A DNA stretch of 59,114 nt. Source: Streptomyces sp. ISL-1. Its GTDB lineage: Bacteria > Actinomycetota > Actinomycetes > Streptomycetales > Streptomycetaceae. This document shows positions 8,169-17,131 of this stretch, piece by piece (positions within the stretch are counted from its first letter, which is position 1; the number at the start of each line of letters is the position of its first letter). The notes beneath the pieces were generated by a model. The model saw nothing but the letters and a program-made list of their open reading frames with translations, did no database searches and was not told the DNA's origin. The position numbers were made by a program, and so were the translations under genes. The stretch lies in the NCBI RefSeq assembly GCF_018614585.1, contig NZ_JAGGOI010000030.1, forward strand, positions 1-59,114, written 5' to 3'.

Positions 8169-8200
8169 CGATGAGCACTCGATGAGTACGCGATGAGTAC
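8169..8200. repeat. Three 10-bp direct repeats phased at 11 bp upstream of infB
   Basis: cgatgagYac occurs at 8169-8178, 8180-8189 and 8191-8200, each one 11 bases after the last (the first copy has c for t at one position). They lie in the 148-bp gap between ylxR and infB. An 11-bp phase is close to one helical turn, so these could be operator half-sites for a protein; a leader-RNA role or chance slippage is also possible. Confidence 0.6.
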
Positions 8201-8251
8201 GCCCATGAAGTAGCGACGGTCCGGCGGTAACCCGGACCTAAAAGGAGCGAA

Positions 8252-11200
8252 GTGGCTAAGGTCCGGGTATACGAACTCGCCAAGGAGTTCGGCGTAGAGA
8301 GCAAGGTCGTCATGGCCAAGCTCCAAGAACTCGGTGAGTTCGTGCGTTCGGCGTCCTCGACGATCGAGGCGCCGGTTGTACGTAAGTTGACTGATGCTTT
8401 GCAGGGACCCGGCGGCACCGCCGGCAAGTCCGCTGCCAAGCCCGGCGCGCCTCGCAAGGCCGCGCCCGCCAAGCCTGGCGCGCCCTCCCCGGCGTCGTCG
8501 GCTCGTCCCGCTGCCCCCAAGCCCGGCGTCCCGGCCCCCAAGCCGGCCGCAGCCGAGGCTCCGGCGAGCAGCACCCCCAGCACTCCCAGTACCCCGTCCG
8601 CGGCCCCGGCTTCCGCCGGCCCGCGTCCGGGTCCCAAGCCCGCACCGGCCAAGCCCGCCCCGGCGGCTCCGGTGCCCGCGGCCGAGTTCTCGGCCCCGGC
8701 TCCGGCGCAGCCCAGCGCGCCGCAGGCCCCGCGTCCCGCGGGTGCCACGCCCGGCCCCCGTCCTGCCCGTCCGGCTCCGGCCGGCGGTCAGCGTGACGGC
8801 GGTCGTGACGGTGGCCGCGAAGGTGGCCGTGGTGGCGAGCGTCCGGCGCGTCCCGCCGGTCAGGGCGCCCCGCGCCCCGGCGGTCGTCCGGCCGGTCCTC
8901 GTCCGGGCAACAACCCCTTCACCTCGGGTGGCTCCACCGGTATGGCGCGCCCGCAGGCGCCCCGTCCGGGTGGTGCCCCGCGCCCCGGCGGCGGTCAGGA
9001 CCGTCCCGCTGCCGCGCGTCCGCAGGGTGGCCCCGGCGGCGCGCACTCCGGTCCCTCGAGGCCTCAGGGCCCCGGCGGCTCCCGTCCGACCCCCGGCGGC
9101 ATGCCGCGTCCGCAGTCTCCGCGTTCTGCCGGAGGCCCTGGTGGCGCCCCCGCCGGTAACCGCCCGAACCCGGGCATGATGCCGCAGCGTCCTGCTGCCA
9201 GTCCCCGTCCTGGTGGCGGTCCTGGTGGCGGCGGTGGCCGTGGTCCCGGTGCCGGTGGCGGCGGCGGTCGTCCCGGCGGCGCCGGTGCCGGTCGTCCCGG
9301 TGGCGGCGGCGGCTTCGCCGGTCGTCCCGCCGGTCCCGGTGGTGGCGGTCGTCCCGGTGGCGGCGGCGGTTTCGCCGGTCGTCCCGGTGGCGGTGGCCCC
9401 GGTGGTGGCGGCGGCTTCGGTGGCGGCGGTGGCCGTCCCGGCTTCGGCGGACGTCCCGGTGGTCCCGGCGGCCGTGGTGGCACGCAGGGCGCCTTCGGTC
9501 GTCCCGGCGGCCCGGCGCGTCGTGGCCGTAAGTCGAAGCGGCAGAGGCGCCAGGAGTACGAGGCCATGCAGGCCCCGTCGGTCGGCGGTGTGATGCTGCC
9601 TCGTGGCAACGGACAGTCCGTCCGTCTGTCGCGCGGTGCGTCCCTCACCGACTTCGCGGAGAAGATCAACGCCAATCCGGCGTCGCTCGTCGGCGTGATG
9701 ATGAACCTCGGCGAGATGGTCACTGCCACGCAGTCCGTCTCCGACGAGACGCTGAAGATGCTCGCGGACGAGATGAACTTCGTCCTCGAGATCGTCAGCC
9801 CCGAGGAGGAGGACCGCGAGCTGCTCGAGTCCTTCGACATCGAGTTCGGCGAGGACGAGGGCGGCGAGGAGTTCCTCGTGTCCCGTCCGCCGGTCGTGAC
9901 CGTCATGGGTCACGTCGACCACGGTAAGACCCGACTGCTGGACGCGATCCGCAAGACGAATGTCGTTGCGGGCGAGGCCGGCGGTATTACGCAGCACATC
10001 GGTGCGTACCAGGTCGGTACCGAGGTCAACGGTGAAGAGCGCAAGATCACCTTCATCGACACCCCCGGTCACGAGGCGTTCACCGCCATGCGTGCCCGTG
10101 GTGCGAAGTCCACCGACATCGCGATCCTCGTGGTCGCGGCGAACGACGGTGTGATGCCGCAGACGATCGAGGCGCTGAACCACGCCAAGGCGGCCGGTGT
10201 GCCGATCGTGGTCGCGGTCAACAAGATCGACGTCGAAGGTGCCGACCCGACCAAGGTGCGCGGTCAGCTCACCGAGTTCGGTCTGGTCGCCGAGGAGTAC
10301 GGCGGCGACACGATGTTCGTCGACATCTCCGCCAAGCAGGGTCTGCACATCGACTCCCTGCTGGAGGCCGTGATCCTCACCGCGGACGCCTCGCTCGACC
10401 TGCGGGCCAACCCGGAGCAGGACGCGCAGGGTATTGCGATCGAGGCCCACCTCGACCGCGGCCGTGGTGCCGTCGCCACCGTGCTCGTCCAGCGCGGAAC
10501 GCTCCGCGTCGGTGACACGATGGTCGCCGGTGACGCGTACGGCCGTGTCCGGGCGATGCTCGACGACAACGGCAACAACGTCGAGGAAGCGGCTCCGGCC
10601 ACTCCCGTCCTGGTCCTGGGTCTCACCAACGTCCCCGGTGCCGGCGACAACTTCCTGGTCGTCGACGAGGACCGCACCGCCCGCCAGATCGCCGAGAAGC
10701 GCGCCGCCCGTGAGCGGAACGCCAACTTCGCCCGCAAGGGTGTCCGGTTCTCCCTGGAGAACCTGGACGAGGCGCTCAAGGCCGGCCTGGTGCAGGAACT
10801 CAACCTCATCATCAAGGGCGACGCGTCCGGTTCGGTGGAGGCTCTCGAGTCCTCGCTGCTCCAGCTCGACGTCGGCGAAGAGGTCGACATCCGGGTGCTG
10901 CACCGTGGTGTGGGTGCGGTCACGGAGTCGGACATCGACCTGGCGATGGGCTCCGACGCCATCGTCATCGGCTTCAACGTCCGCGCTGCCGGGCGTGCCC
11001 AGCAGATGGCGGAGCGCGAAGGCGTCGACGTCCGGTACTACTCGGTGATCTACCAGGCCATCGAGGAGATCGAGGCGGCCCTCAAGGGCATGCTCAAGCC
11101 GGAGTACGAAGAGGTCGAGCTCGGTACGGCGGAGATCCGCGAGGTCTTCCGCTCGTCCAAGCTGGGCAACATCGCGGGTGTTCTCATCCGCTCCGGCGAG

Positions 11201-11407
11201 GTCAAGCGCAACACCAAGGCCCGGCTCATCCGCGACGGCAAGGTCGTCGCGGAGGACCTCAACATCCAGGGTCTGCGCCGCTTCAAGGACGACGTCACCG
11301 AGATCCGCGAAGGCTTCGAGGGCGGTATCAACCTCGGAAACTTCAACGACATCAAGATCGACGACGTCATCGCGACGTACGAGATGCGCGAGAAGCCGCG
11401 AGGCTGA
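8252..11407 (+). CDS. infB: Translation initiation factor IF-2
   Basis: IF-2 is the GTPase that places initiator tRNA on the 30S subunit. At 1051 residues it is a long actinobacterial form. Order: an IF2_N helical domain (residues 1-55); a low-complexity Pro/Ala then Gly/Arg-rich linker to about residue 430; a second IF2_N segment (VRLSRGASLTDFAEKIN); the G domain with G1 GHVDHGKT at 553-560, G3 DTPGH at 603-607 and NKID at 657-660; then domains II to IV with the fMet-tRNA-binding C terminus. AAGGAG just before GTG 8252 defines the start. A strong terminator follows at 11447-11489. Confidence 0.97.
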   Translation: MAKVRVYELAKEFGVESKVVMAKLQELGEFVRSASSTIEAPVVRKLTDALQGPGGTAGKSAAKPGAPRKAAPAKPGAPSPASSARPAAPKPGVPAPKPAAAEAPASSTPSTPSTPSAAPASAGPRPGPKPAPAKPAPAAPVPAAEFSAPAPAQPSAPQAPRPAGATPGPRPARPAPAGGQRDGGRDGGREGGRGGERPARPAGQGAPRPGGRPAGPRPGNNPFTSGGSTGMARPQAPRPGGAPRPGGGQDRPAAARPQGGPGGAHSGPSRPQGPGGSRPTPGGMPRPQSPRSAGGPGGAPAGNRPNPGMMPQRPAASPRPGGGPGGGGGRGPGAGGGGGRPGGAGAGRPGGGGGFAGRPAGPGGGGRPGGGGGFAGRPGGGGPGGGGGFGGGGGRPGFGGRPGGPGGRGGTQGAFGRPGGPARRGRKSKRQRRQEYEAMQAPSVGGVMLPRGNGQSVRLSRGASLTDFAEKINANPASLVGVMMNLGEMVTATQSVSDETLKMLADEMNFVLEIVSPEEEDRELLESFDIEFGEDEGGEEFLVSRPPVVTVMGHVDHGKTRLLDAIRKTNVVAGEAGGITQHIGAYQVGTEVNGEERKITFIDTPGHEAFTAMRARGAKSTDIAILVVAANDGVMPQTIEALNHAKAAGVPIVVAVNKIDVEGADPTKVRGQLTEFGLVAEEYGGDTMFVDISAKQGLHIDSLLEAVILTADASLDLRANPEQDAQGIAIEAHLDRGRGAVATVLVQRGTLRVGDTMVAGDAYGRVRAMLDDNGNNVEEAAPATPVLVLGLTNVPGAGDNFLVVDEDRTARQIAEKRAARERNANFARKGVRFSLENLDEALKAGLVQELNLIIKGDASGSVEALESSLLQLDVGEEVDIRVLHRGVGAVTESDIDLAMGSDAIVIGFNVRAAGRAQQMAEREGVDVRYYSVIYQAIEEIEAALKGMLKPEYEEVELGTAEIREVFRSSKLGNIAGVLIRSGEVKRNTKARLIRDGKVVAEDLNIQGLRRFKDDVTEIREGFEGGINLGNFNDIKIDDVIATYEMREKPRG

Positions 11408-11446
11408 CGCGGCCTTGGGGCGTAGCCCCCTAGGCAGCACTGCGGT

Positions 11447-11489
11447 CCGGGGCCGGTCGGCGGAGAGTATTTCCGTCGATCGGCCCCGG
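11447..11489 (+). terminator. Strong intrinsic terminator after infB
   Basis: An 18-bp stem (11447-11464 with 11472-11489, containing two G-U pairs) closes a seven-base loop. It sits 40 bases after the infB stop and separates the nusA-infB unit from DUF503-rbfA-truB. A smaller hairpin, gggg-cgta-cccc, lies just upstream near 11417-11431. Confidence 0.85.
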
Positions 11490-11570
11490 CCGTTGCGTGT
11501 ACGGTTCTTGTGTCCCTGCCAAGTGACCCAGGGGCCCTCTAACCCGTACCGGCGGGACATCCGGACATAC

Positions 11571-11864
11571 ATGTATGTGGGGACGCTGTCCTTTGATCTG
11601 CTCCTCGGCGACGTACGGTCGTTGAAGGAGAAACGCTCCGTGGTCCGCCCGATCGTGGCCGAGCTCCAGCGCAAATACGCGGTGAGCGTGGCGGAGGTGG
11701 GCGGACAGGACCTCCACCGCAGGGCCGAGATCGGCCTGGCAGTGGTGTCCGGGGACACGGGGCACCTCACAGACGTACTCGACCGGTGCGAGCGCTTTGT
11801 CGCCGCCCGGCCGGACGTGGAGCTGCTGTCGGTGAGACGCAGGCTCCACAGCGACGAAGACTGA
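11571..11864 (+). CDS. DUF503 family protein (YlxP-like)
   Basis: A 97-residue protein beginning MYVGTLSFDLLLGDVRSLKEKRS, the signature of DUF503, with the later VAEVGGQDLHRRAEIGLAVVS. The family has no established biochemical role; its genes sit between infB and rbfA in many Gram-positive genomes, as here, which suggests a translation or ribosome-linked function. ATG 11571 is chosen because the family N terminus begins exactly there. It is followed by rbfA after 29 bases. Confidence 0.9.
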   Translation: MYVGTLSFDLLLGDVRSLKEKRSVVRPIVAELQRKYAVSVAEVGGQDLHRRAEIGLAVVSGDTGHLTDVLDRCERFVAARPDVELLSVRRRLHSDED

Positions 11865-11893
11865 ATGAGCAAGGCAGAGAAGGAGAAGGACCA

Positions 11894-12337
11894 GTGGCCG
11901 ACAACGCGCGGGCGAAGAAGCTGGCGGACCTCATCCGGGAGGTGGTCGCCGAGAAGCTGCAGCGCGGCATCAAGGACCCCCGCCTGGGTACGCACGTGAC
12001 CATCACGGACACCCGCGTCACCGGTGACCTGCGGGAGGCCACGGTCTTCTACACGGTTTACGGCGACGACGAGGACCGGGCCAGCGCCGCAGCCGGGCTG
12101 GAGAGCGCCAAGGGCATCCTGCGCTCGTCCGTCGGGGCCGCGGCGGGGACCAAGTTCACGCCCACCCTGACGTTCGTGGCGGACGCACTCCCGGAGAACG
12201 CCAAGACGATCGACGACCTCCTCAACAAGGCGCGGGCCTCCGACGCCAAGGTGCGCGAGGCCTCTTCGGGTGCCGCGTACGCCGGTGAGGCCGACCCGTA
12301 CCGCAAGCCCGAGGACGAGGACGAAGCCTCGGAATGA
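11894..12337 (+). CDS. rbfA: Ribosome-binding factor A
   Basis: RbfA is a KH-fold factor needed for late 30S maturation and 16S 5'-end processing. The 147-residue protein starts VADNARAKKLADLIREVVAEKL and contains the family stretch DPRLGTHVTITDTRVTGDL. AAGGAGAAGGA directly upstream fixes GTG 11894. The C terminus is an acidic tail (EDEDEASE). Its TGA stop overlaps the truB start in ATGA. Confidence 0.95.
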   Translation: MADNARAKKLADLIREVVAEKLQRGIKDPRLGTHVTITDTRVTGDLREATVFYTVYGDDEDRASAAAGLESAKGILRSSVGAAAGTKFTPTLTFVADALPENAKTIDDLLNKARASDAKVREASSGAAYAGEADPYRKPEDEDEASE

Positions 12338-13233
12338 CACAGCCTCACAGGACGCCGGACGGCCTTGTCATCGTCGACAAGCCGTCCGGTTTCACTTCGC
12401 ACGACGTCGTCGCCAAGATGCGCGGGATCGCCAGAACTCGCCGCGTCGGGCATGCGGGGACGCTCGACCCCATGGCCACCGGAGTGCTGGTGCTGGGCGT
12501 CGAGAAGGCCACCAAGCTGCTCGGGCACCTCGCGCTGACCGAGAAGGAGTACCTCGGCACCATCAGGCTGGGGCAGAACACCGTCACCGACGACGCCGAG
12601 GGCGAGATCACGTCGTCCGCGGACGCCTCCGGGGTTACCCGGGAGGCCATCGACGCGGGTGTGGCCGAGCTGACCGGCGACATCATGCAGGTGCCGTCGA
12701 AGGTCAGCGCCATCAAGATCGACGGCAAGCGGTCGTACGCGCGCGTACGCGGCGGCGAGGACTTCGAGATTCCGGCACGTCCGGTGACCGTCTCCTCGTT
12801 CCGGGTGTACGACGTCCGCGAGACGGTGGCCGAGGACGGGACGCCCGTCGTCGACCTGGTCGTATCGGTGGTCTGCACCTCCGGTACGTACATCCGCGCC
12901 CTCGCTCGTGACCTCGGCGCCGATGTCGGCGTCGGCGGGCATCTGACCGCGCTGCGCCGCACCCGGGTCGGTCCGTACGGACTGGACGCGGCGAAGACAC
13001 TCGAGCAGCTCCAGCAGGAGCTGACCGTGATGCCGATCGCCGAGGCGGCCGCCGCCGCGTTCCCGCGCTGGGACGTGGACGAGAGGCGTGCCAAGCTGCT
13101 CACCAATGGCGTACGCCTCGACATGCCGGCGTTCGACACCGCGCCGGTGGCGGCCTTCGGGCCCGACGGGCGGTTCCTGGCGCTGGTGGAGGAGCAGAAG
13201 GGCAAGGCCAAGAGCCTTGCCGTCTTCGGCTGA
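12334..13233 (+). CDS. truB: tRNA pseudouridine(55) synthase
   Basis: TruB converts U55 to pseudouridine in the T loop of tRNAs. The 299-residue protein has the catalytic motif GHAGTLDPMATGVL (catalytic Asp45), the tRNA-contact region KVSAIKIDGKRSYARVRGG, and GTYIRALARDLG. The C terminus (ERRAKLLTNGVRLDMP onward) fits the actinobacterial TruB C-terminal domain. The start ATG overlaps the rbfA stop by four bases, so translation is coupled. A perfect 16-bp hairpin follows. Confidence 0.96.
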   Translation: MTQPHRTPDGLVIVDKPSGFTSHDVVAKMRGIARTRRVGHAGTLDPMATGVLVLGVEKATKLLGHLALTEKEYLGTIRLGQNTVTDDAEGEITSSADASGVTREAIDAGVAELTGDIMQVPSKVSAIKIDGKRSYARVRGGEDFEIPARPVTVSSFRVYDVRETVAEDGTPVVDLVVSVVCTSGTYIRALARDLGADVGVGGHLTALRRTRVGPYGLDAAKTLEQLQQELTVMPIAEAAAAAFPRWDVDERRAKLLTNGVRLDMPAFDTAPVAAFGPDGRFLALVEEQKGKAKSLAVFG

Positions 13234-13256
13234 GCGCACCGGCCGGGAGTGATCCC

Positions 13257-13293
13257 ATCGTGGAACGGGCAGGGCCGCTGCCCGTTCCACGAT
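13257..13293 (+). terminator. Perfect 16-bp stem terminator after truB
   Basis: Bases 13257-13272 are the exact reverse complement of 13278-13293, with a five-base loop (ggccg). It ends the DUF503-rbfA-truB unit. Confidence 0.9.
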
Positions 13294-13436
13294 CCCCCTC
13301 GGGAGAAGGTCTATCCGCGGTCGCCCACGGATTCACCCCTTCGGGCAGGCGCTCGGAGTGATGGCGGGTGCACTGAGGGGGCGCTTTCGGCATGCCTGCT
13401 TCTCCCGCTGATCATCATCGACCTAACGTCGTCGGC

Positions 13437-16400
13437 ATGGGACGCGGGGACCTTGCGACGCTGGTACACATCTGCGATCCGGCGGGGCGTCCGCGCGGGA
13501 CCGGGTTCGTCGCGGACGAGCTCGGCACGGTCGTGACCAGCCATGAGGCGGTCGACGGGCTCGCACGGCTGGTGCTCCACGCGCCCGGCCACCGCAGCTG
13601 CCTCGCCGAGGCCGACGCCATCGTCCCACTGCCGGAAGCCGGCCTGGCGCTGGTGCGCACCGAGGGGCTCGGGGTCCGGCCGCTGCCGATCAGCGCGCGG
13701 GAACGGGTCGAGGCGGGGGCGTACGTACGGCTCGCCGCTCGCGGCTGGCGTGAGGCGCGCGTGCTCGGCGCCGCCCAGGTCACGTACACCGCGGCCGATC
13801 GCCTCTACCCGGTCGGCGACGCCCTGGAGCTGGCGATCGGGACGGACGGCAGCGACGCGCTGCGGCTGGGCGGCGAGGCCGCCGGGGGACCGGTGCTCGA
13901 TTCCGCGACCGGCGCGGTGCTCGGCGTCCTTGGCACGGCGCTGCAATCCGCCCACCGGGCGGCCGGGTTCGCGCTGCCGCTGCGGGCCACGGGCGAGCCG
14001 TTCGCCGAGTTGCTGCGGCGCAACGCCGCGACCGTCCCCGGGTACGGCCAGGACCTCAACCTCGCGGCCGTGCTGGAGCTCACCACGACCTCTGTGGAGT
14101 CGGCCGGGGGGCCGGGCAATTGGCCCGATCCGGTGGAACGACCGGACACGGTACGGGAGTTCACCGCTTTCACTGCCCTGGTGATGGGGCTCGTCGGCGA
14201 ACCGGGAACGGGCCGCACGACCGAACTCGCCGCGCTCGCTGCCCGGCGGGCCCGCGGACCGGAACCGGCGCCCACCGTGTGGCTGCGCGGCGCCGACCTG
14301 CACGCCGGTGACACCTCGGTCGCCGACGCCGTCGCCCGCACCCTCGAACAGGCCTGCCGCATCCTCACATCCTCTGGCGCGCGCGTCGACATGGACCTCG
14401 TCACCCCGGAGCGCGTCGCGCGTCTCGCCCGCGAGGCGGGGCGGCCGCTGCTCGTGCTGCTCGACGGACCCGAGGAGATGCCGCCCGCACTGGCCCACGG
14501 GCTCCCGGGCTGGACGGCCAAGACCGTGAACTGGCTGAGTTCCCGCGGTGTGCGGATGGTCCTCGGCTGCAGGCCCGAACACTGGGAGCAGGCCGGGGCG
14601 TTGTATCCACCGGAAGCACTGCACCGGCCCGCGACGCCCGCGCACCGGCTGCCGCCCGCCCTGCACATCACGGCATTGTCCGCCGGCGAGGCGGAGCGCG
14701 CACGGGAGCGCTACGGGCTCCCGGCCGGGGCGGTCGCCACCGCGGACGAACGGCATCCGCTCGCGCTGCGGCTGCTCGCGGAGGTTCGGGAGGCGCTGCC
14801 CGGCGAGGTGCCGGGGCGGCCGTCCCGCGAGGAAGTCTTCACCGCTTATCTAGACCTGTTGTGCATGCGGATCGCGGTCCGCCTCGCCGCCGCCTCACGG
14901 CCGCCGCTGCGGGGTTCCGCCGTGCGCAGGCTGGCGGCGAAGGTGGCGGGCCAGGTCCATGAGGCGGCGCGACGCTGCCTCGGATCCGGGCAGGGGGAGC
15001 TGCACCGTGAGTCCTTCGACGAGATTTTCCCGTGGGGAACCGGGTGGGCGTCCGCAGTGCTCACCGAGGGCCTGCTGGTCCCGGCGGGCACCGGCTATCG
15101 CTTCGCGCACGAGGAGTTCGCCGACTGGCTGCAGGGCGCGCACGTCGACCTCGACGCGGCACTCGACGCCCTGGTTCACCGCCGGCACACGCGGGCGCCT
15201 GCGGGGCTGCCGTCGCGGCCGGGGGCGAGCGGGCGCGGGAGCAGTTGTGTGCCAACGCCGCCGGGCTCGGGGGACGGCGAGCCGCACTCACTGCCGGTTC
15301 CGCGGCATCGCATCGGCCCGGTGGTACAGGCCCTGCTGCTCCTCGACCGGACGCGCGGCCCCTGGCAACTGGCGCACAGGCTGGAGAAGTTGGTCGAAGC
15401 ACTGGACGGGCTGGACGGGCTGGAGGGGCGCGGGCTGGACGGGCGCGAAAGGCTGGACGCGCCGGAGGACGCGAGTGGCGGGGCGGGCGCGCGGCTCGAC
15501 GATGCCCGGTGGTGGGCAGCCCATCTGCTGGGGGAGGCGCTGCTGCGGGTGCCCGACGCCGGCGCGTATCTCCCGGTGCTGCGGCTGCTCGCGGAGCGGA
15601 TCACCCGGCGTTCCGTACACGAAGGCGGGCCCCGGCGCTTGGGCGGGCTCGGCGAGTTCGGGCCGTGGTTCTGGGAGCGGCTGCGGGTGACCGAGGCCCA
15701 GCGGCTCGATCTGCTGCGGCGGCTCGTGCCCGCCGACGGGGTGCCGGGGCATCGCACGGAGCCGCGCTATCTGGACTCCGTCCTCGCGCGGCTCGTCGCC
15801 GAGCCCAGCACCGTACAGCCGCTGCTCTGCCGCTGGTTCACCGACGCCACGCCGCTTCCCGCCGGCCCCGATGCCGAGGTGCGGCCCACCGTGGCCGCCG
15901 CCGCGCAGGCCATGCTCTACGCCCGCCGCGGCCTCGCCGTGGACGACCTGACCGAGGCTCTCGTCGCGACCGCCCACCCCCGCGCCGACGAGCTGCTGGC
16001 CGCGCTCGCCGAGGAGGAGCCGTCCGCCCTGTGCCAGGCCGTCGACCGCTGGGCGCAGGACCCGCGCCCCGAGCGGCGGGTCGCGGCCGCCAACTGCGCA
16101 GTGGCCGCCGCCGCCCGGGTCGCCACCGACGCCGACCGCGAGCTGCTCAGGTACGCCGCCCTCGCCCTGCTCGCCAGGCCCGCCGACACCGCCCTGCACG
16201 GCTCCGCCCTAGCCCTTCTCGTCCACGATTCCCGCACCCGCTCCCGCTATCTCACCAGGGCGCTCGCGGCCTTCGAGGTCGGTGACCCGCGGGTGCCCGC
16301 GAGCGCCCTGGCCGCCGCGCTCCCCACGCACCCCGAGCCTGTCCTGGCCGCCTTCCGGGCCCGGCTGCACCGGCCCGGGGACGGCGCGGGGGAGGTGCTG

Positions 16401-17090
16401 CGGGCTCTGGCCGAGGTCACCGACCCCGAGTCGGCCCGTCTCGGCGCCGCGCTCGTCGTCGAGTACATCGACCGCCGGCCCGAAGGCGCCGCCCACGCCG
16501 CCGCCTACGTCGACCGCCGCCTGGAACACGGCCCGGCCGCCCGCGCCACCCTGTTCCCGCTGGTCACCGGCCTGCTGCGGGACCGTCCCAGCCGGGCCCG
16601 GATCGCACTCGCGCCCGTCCTCGCCGCGCCGGGCAGCCGGGCCTCGCGGCCGCTGCGGGCCGAGCTCCTGGACGTGCTGCTGGAATACCTGGAACACCTG
16701 GAACACCTGGAGTACGAGGGGTACGCCGCAGAATACGAGGAGTACGCCACACCTGACCCCGCAGTCCTCGCCGTCCTCGACGGCCTGCTGCGGGCCGCCG
16801 CGCACGGCTGCGCGACCCGGCCCGAAGCCCACACCCGCGAGCTCGTCCACCGCACCGGCCTGCTCTTCGTCCGCACGCCCCACGGCGCGACCTGCCTCGA
16901 CCGGCGGCTCGTCGAGCTGGCCCGTGAGGTCCCCGGATTCGCCGCGCTTCTCGCGGGATGGCTGGACCGGGCGCCGCAGGAGTGGGCCTCGGTGGTCGGC
17001 CCGAGCGCTCGCCGGATGCTCGGGAGCCTCGGCAGCCCGATGCCGATGCGAACCGAAAGTCGCGGGCATGGCAGTCTTAGACCTGCGTAA
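13437..17090 (+). CDS. Large multidomain protein: degenerate trypsin-like domain, P-loop NTPase domain, helical-repeat tail
   Basis: About 1217 residues. Residues 5-190 look like a trypsin-like (S1/HtrA) fold: GTGFVADELGTVVTSHEAV keeps the His (His36), but the region where the Ser should be reads GGEAAGGPVLD, with Ala149 in place of Ser, and the Asp position (LPEAGLALVR) also looks lost. Residues 245-350 hold a STAND-like P-loop: GEPGTGRTTEL (Walker A with Arg260 instead of Lys) and PLLVLLDGPEE (Walker B). The last about 700 residues are Leu/Ala-rich helices, probably HEAT- or ARM-like, with an odd acidic run LEYLEHLEHLEYEGYAAEY. An alternative in-frame start, ATG 13392, has a better ribosome site (GAGGGGG); I prefer 13437 because the conserved part begins there. 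Function unknown. Confidence 0.75.
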   Translation: MGRGDLATLVHICDPAGRPRGTGFVADELGTVVTSHEAVDGLARLVLHAPGHRSCLAEADAIVPLPEAGLALVRTEGLGVRPLPISARERVEAGAYVRLAARGWREARVLGAAQVTYTAADRLYPVGDALELAIGTDGSDALRLGGEAAGGPVLDSATGAVLGVLGTALQSAHRAAGFALPLRATGEPFAELLRRNAATVPGYGQDLNLAAVLELTTTSVESAGGPGNWPDPVERPDTVREFTAFTALVMGLVGEPGTGRTTELAALAARRARGPEPAPTVWLRGADLHAGDTSVADAVARTLEQACRILTSSGARVDMDLVTPERVARLAREAGRPLLVLLDGPEEMPPALAHGLPGWTAKTVNWLSSRGVRMVLGCRPEHWEQAGALYPPEALHRPATPAHRLPPALHITALSAGEAERARERYGLPAGAVATADERHPLALRLLAEVREALPGEVPGRPSREEVFTAYLDLLCMRIAVRLAAASRPPLRGSAVRRLAAKVAGQVHEAARRCLGSGQGELHRESFDEIFPWGTGWASAVLTEGLLVPAGTGYRFAHEEFADWLQGAHVDLDAALDALVHRRHTRAPAGLPSRPGASGRGSSCVPTPPGSGDGEPHSLPVPRHRIGPVVQALLLLDRTRGPWQLAHRLEKLVEALDGLDGLEGRGLDGRERLDAPEDASGGAGARLDDARWWAAHLLGEALLRVPDAGAYLPVLRLLAERITRRSVHEGGPRRLGGLGEFGPWFWERLRVTEAQRLDLLRRLVPADGVPGHRTEPRYLDSVLARLVAEPSTVQPLLCRWFTDATPLPAGPDAEVRPTVAAAAQAMLYARRGLAVDDLTEALVATAHPRADELLAALAEEEPSALCQAVDRWAQDPRPERRVAAANCAVAAAARVATDADRELLRYAALALLARPADTALHGSALALLVHDSRTRSRYLTRALAAFEVGDPRVPASALAAALPTHPEPVLAAFRARLHRPGDGAGEVLRALAEVTDPESARLGAALVVEYIDRRPEGAAHAAAYVDRRLEHGPAARATLFPLVTGLLRDRPSRARIALAPVLAAPGSRASRPLRAELLDVLLEYLEHLEHLEYEGYAAEYEEYATPDPAVLAVLDGLLRAAAHGCATRPEAHTRELVHRTGLLFVRTPHGATCLDRRLVELAREVPGFAALLAGWLDRAPQEWASVVGPSARRMLGSLGSPMPMRTESRGHGSLRPA

Positions 17091-17131
17091 TAGGCAATGA
17101 CGTACACAGGTTCGGGCGAGGAGCGGTCACA

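Noticed and set aside
9190..9540. GGT/GGC-rich stretch in infB considered as an unrelated repeat element
   Set aside because: It is the Gly/Arg-rich linker of actinobacterial IF-2, continuous with the reading frame on both sides.
7754..12340. Minus-strand open frame of about 1500 codons opposite infB and rbfA
   Set aside because: It is the antisense image of infB and its Gly-rich linker; composition is Thr/Gly/Ala/Arg repeats with no family.
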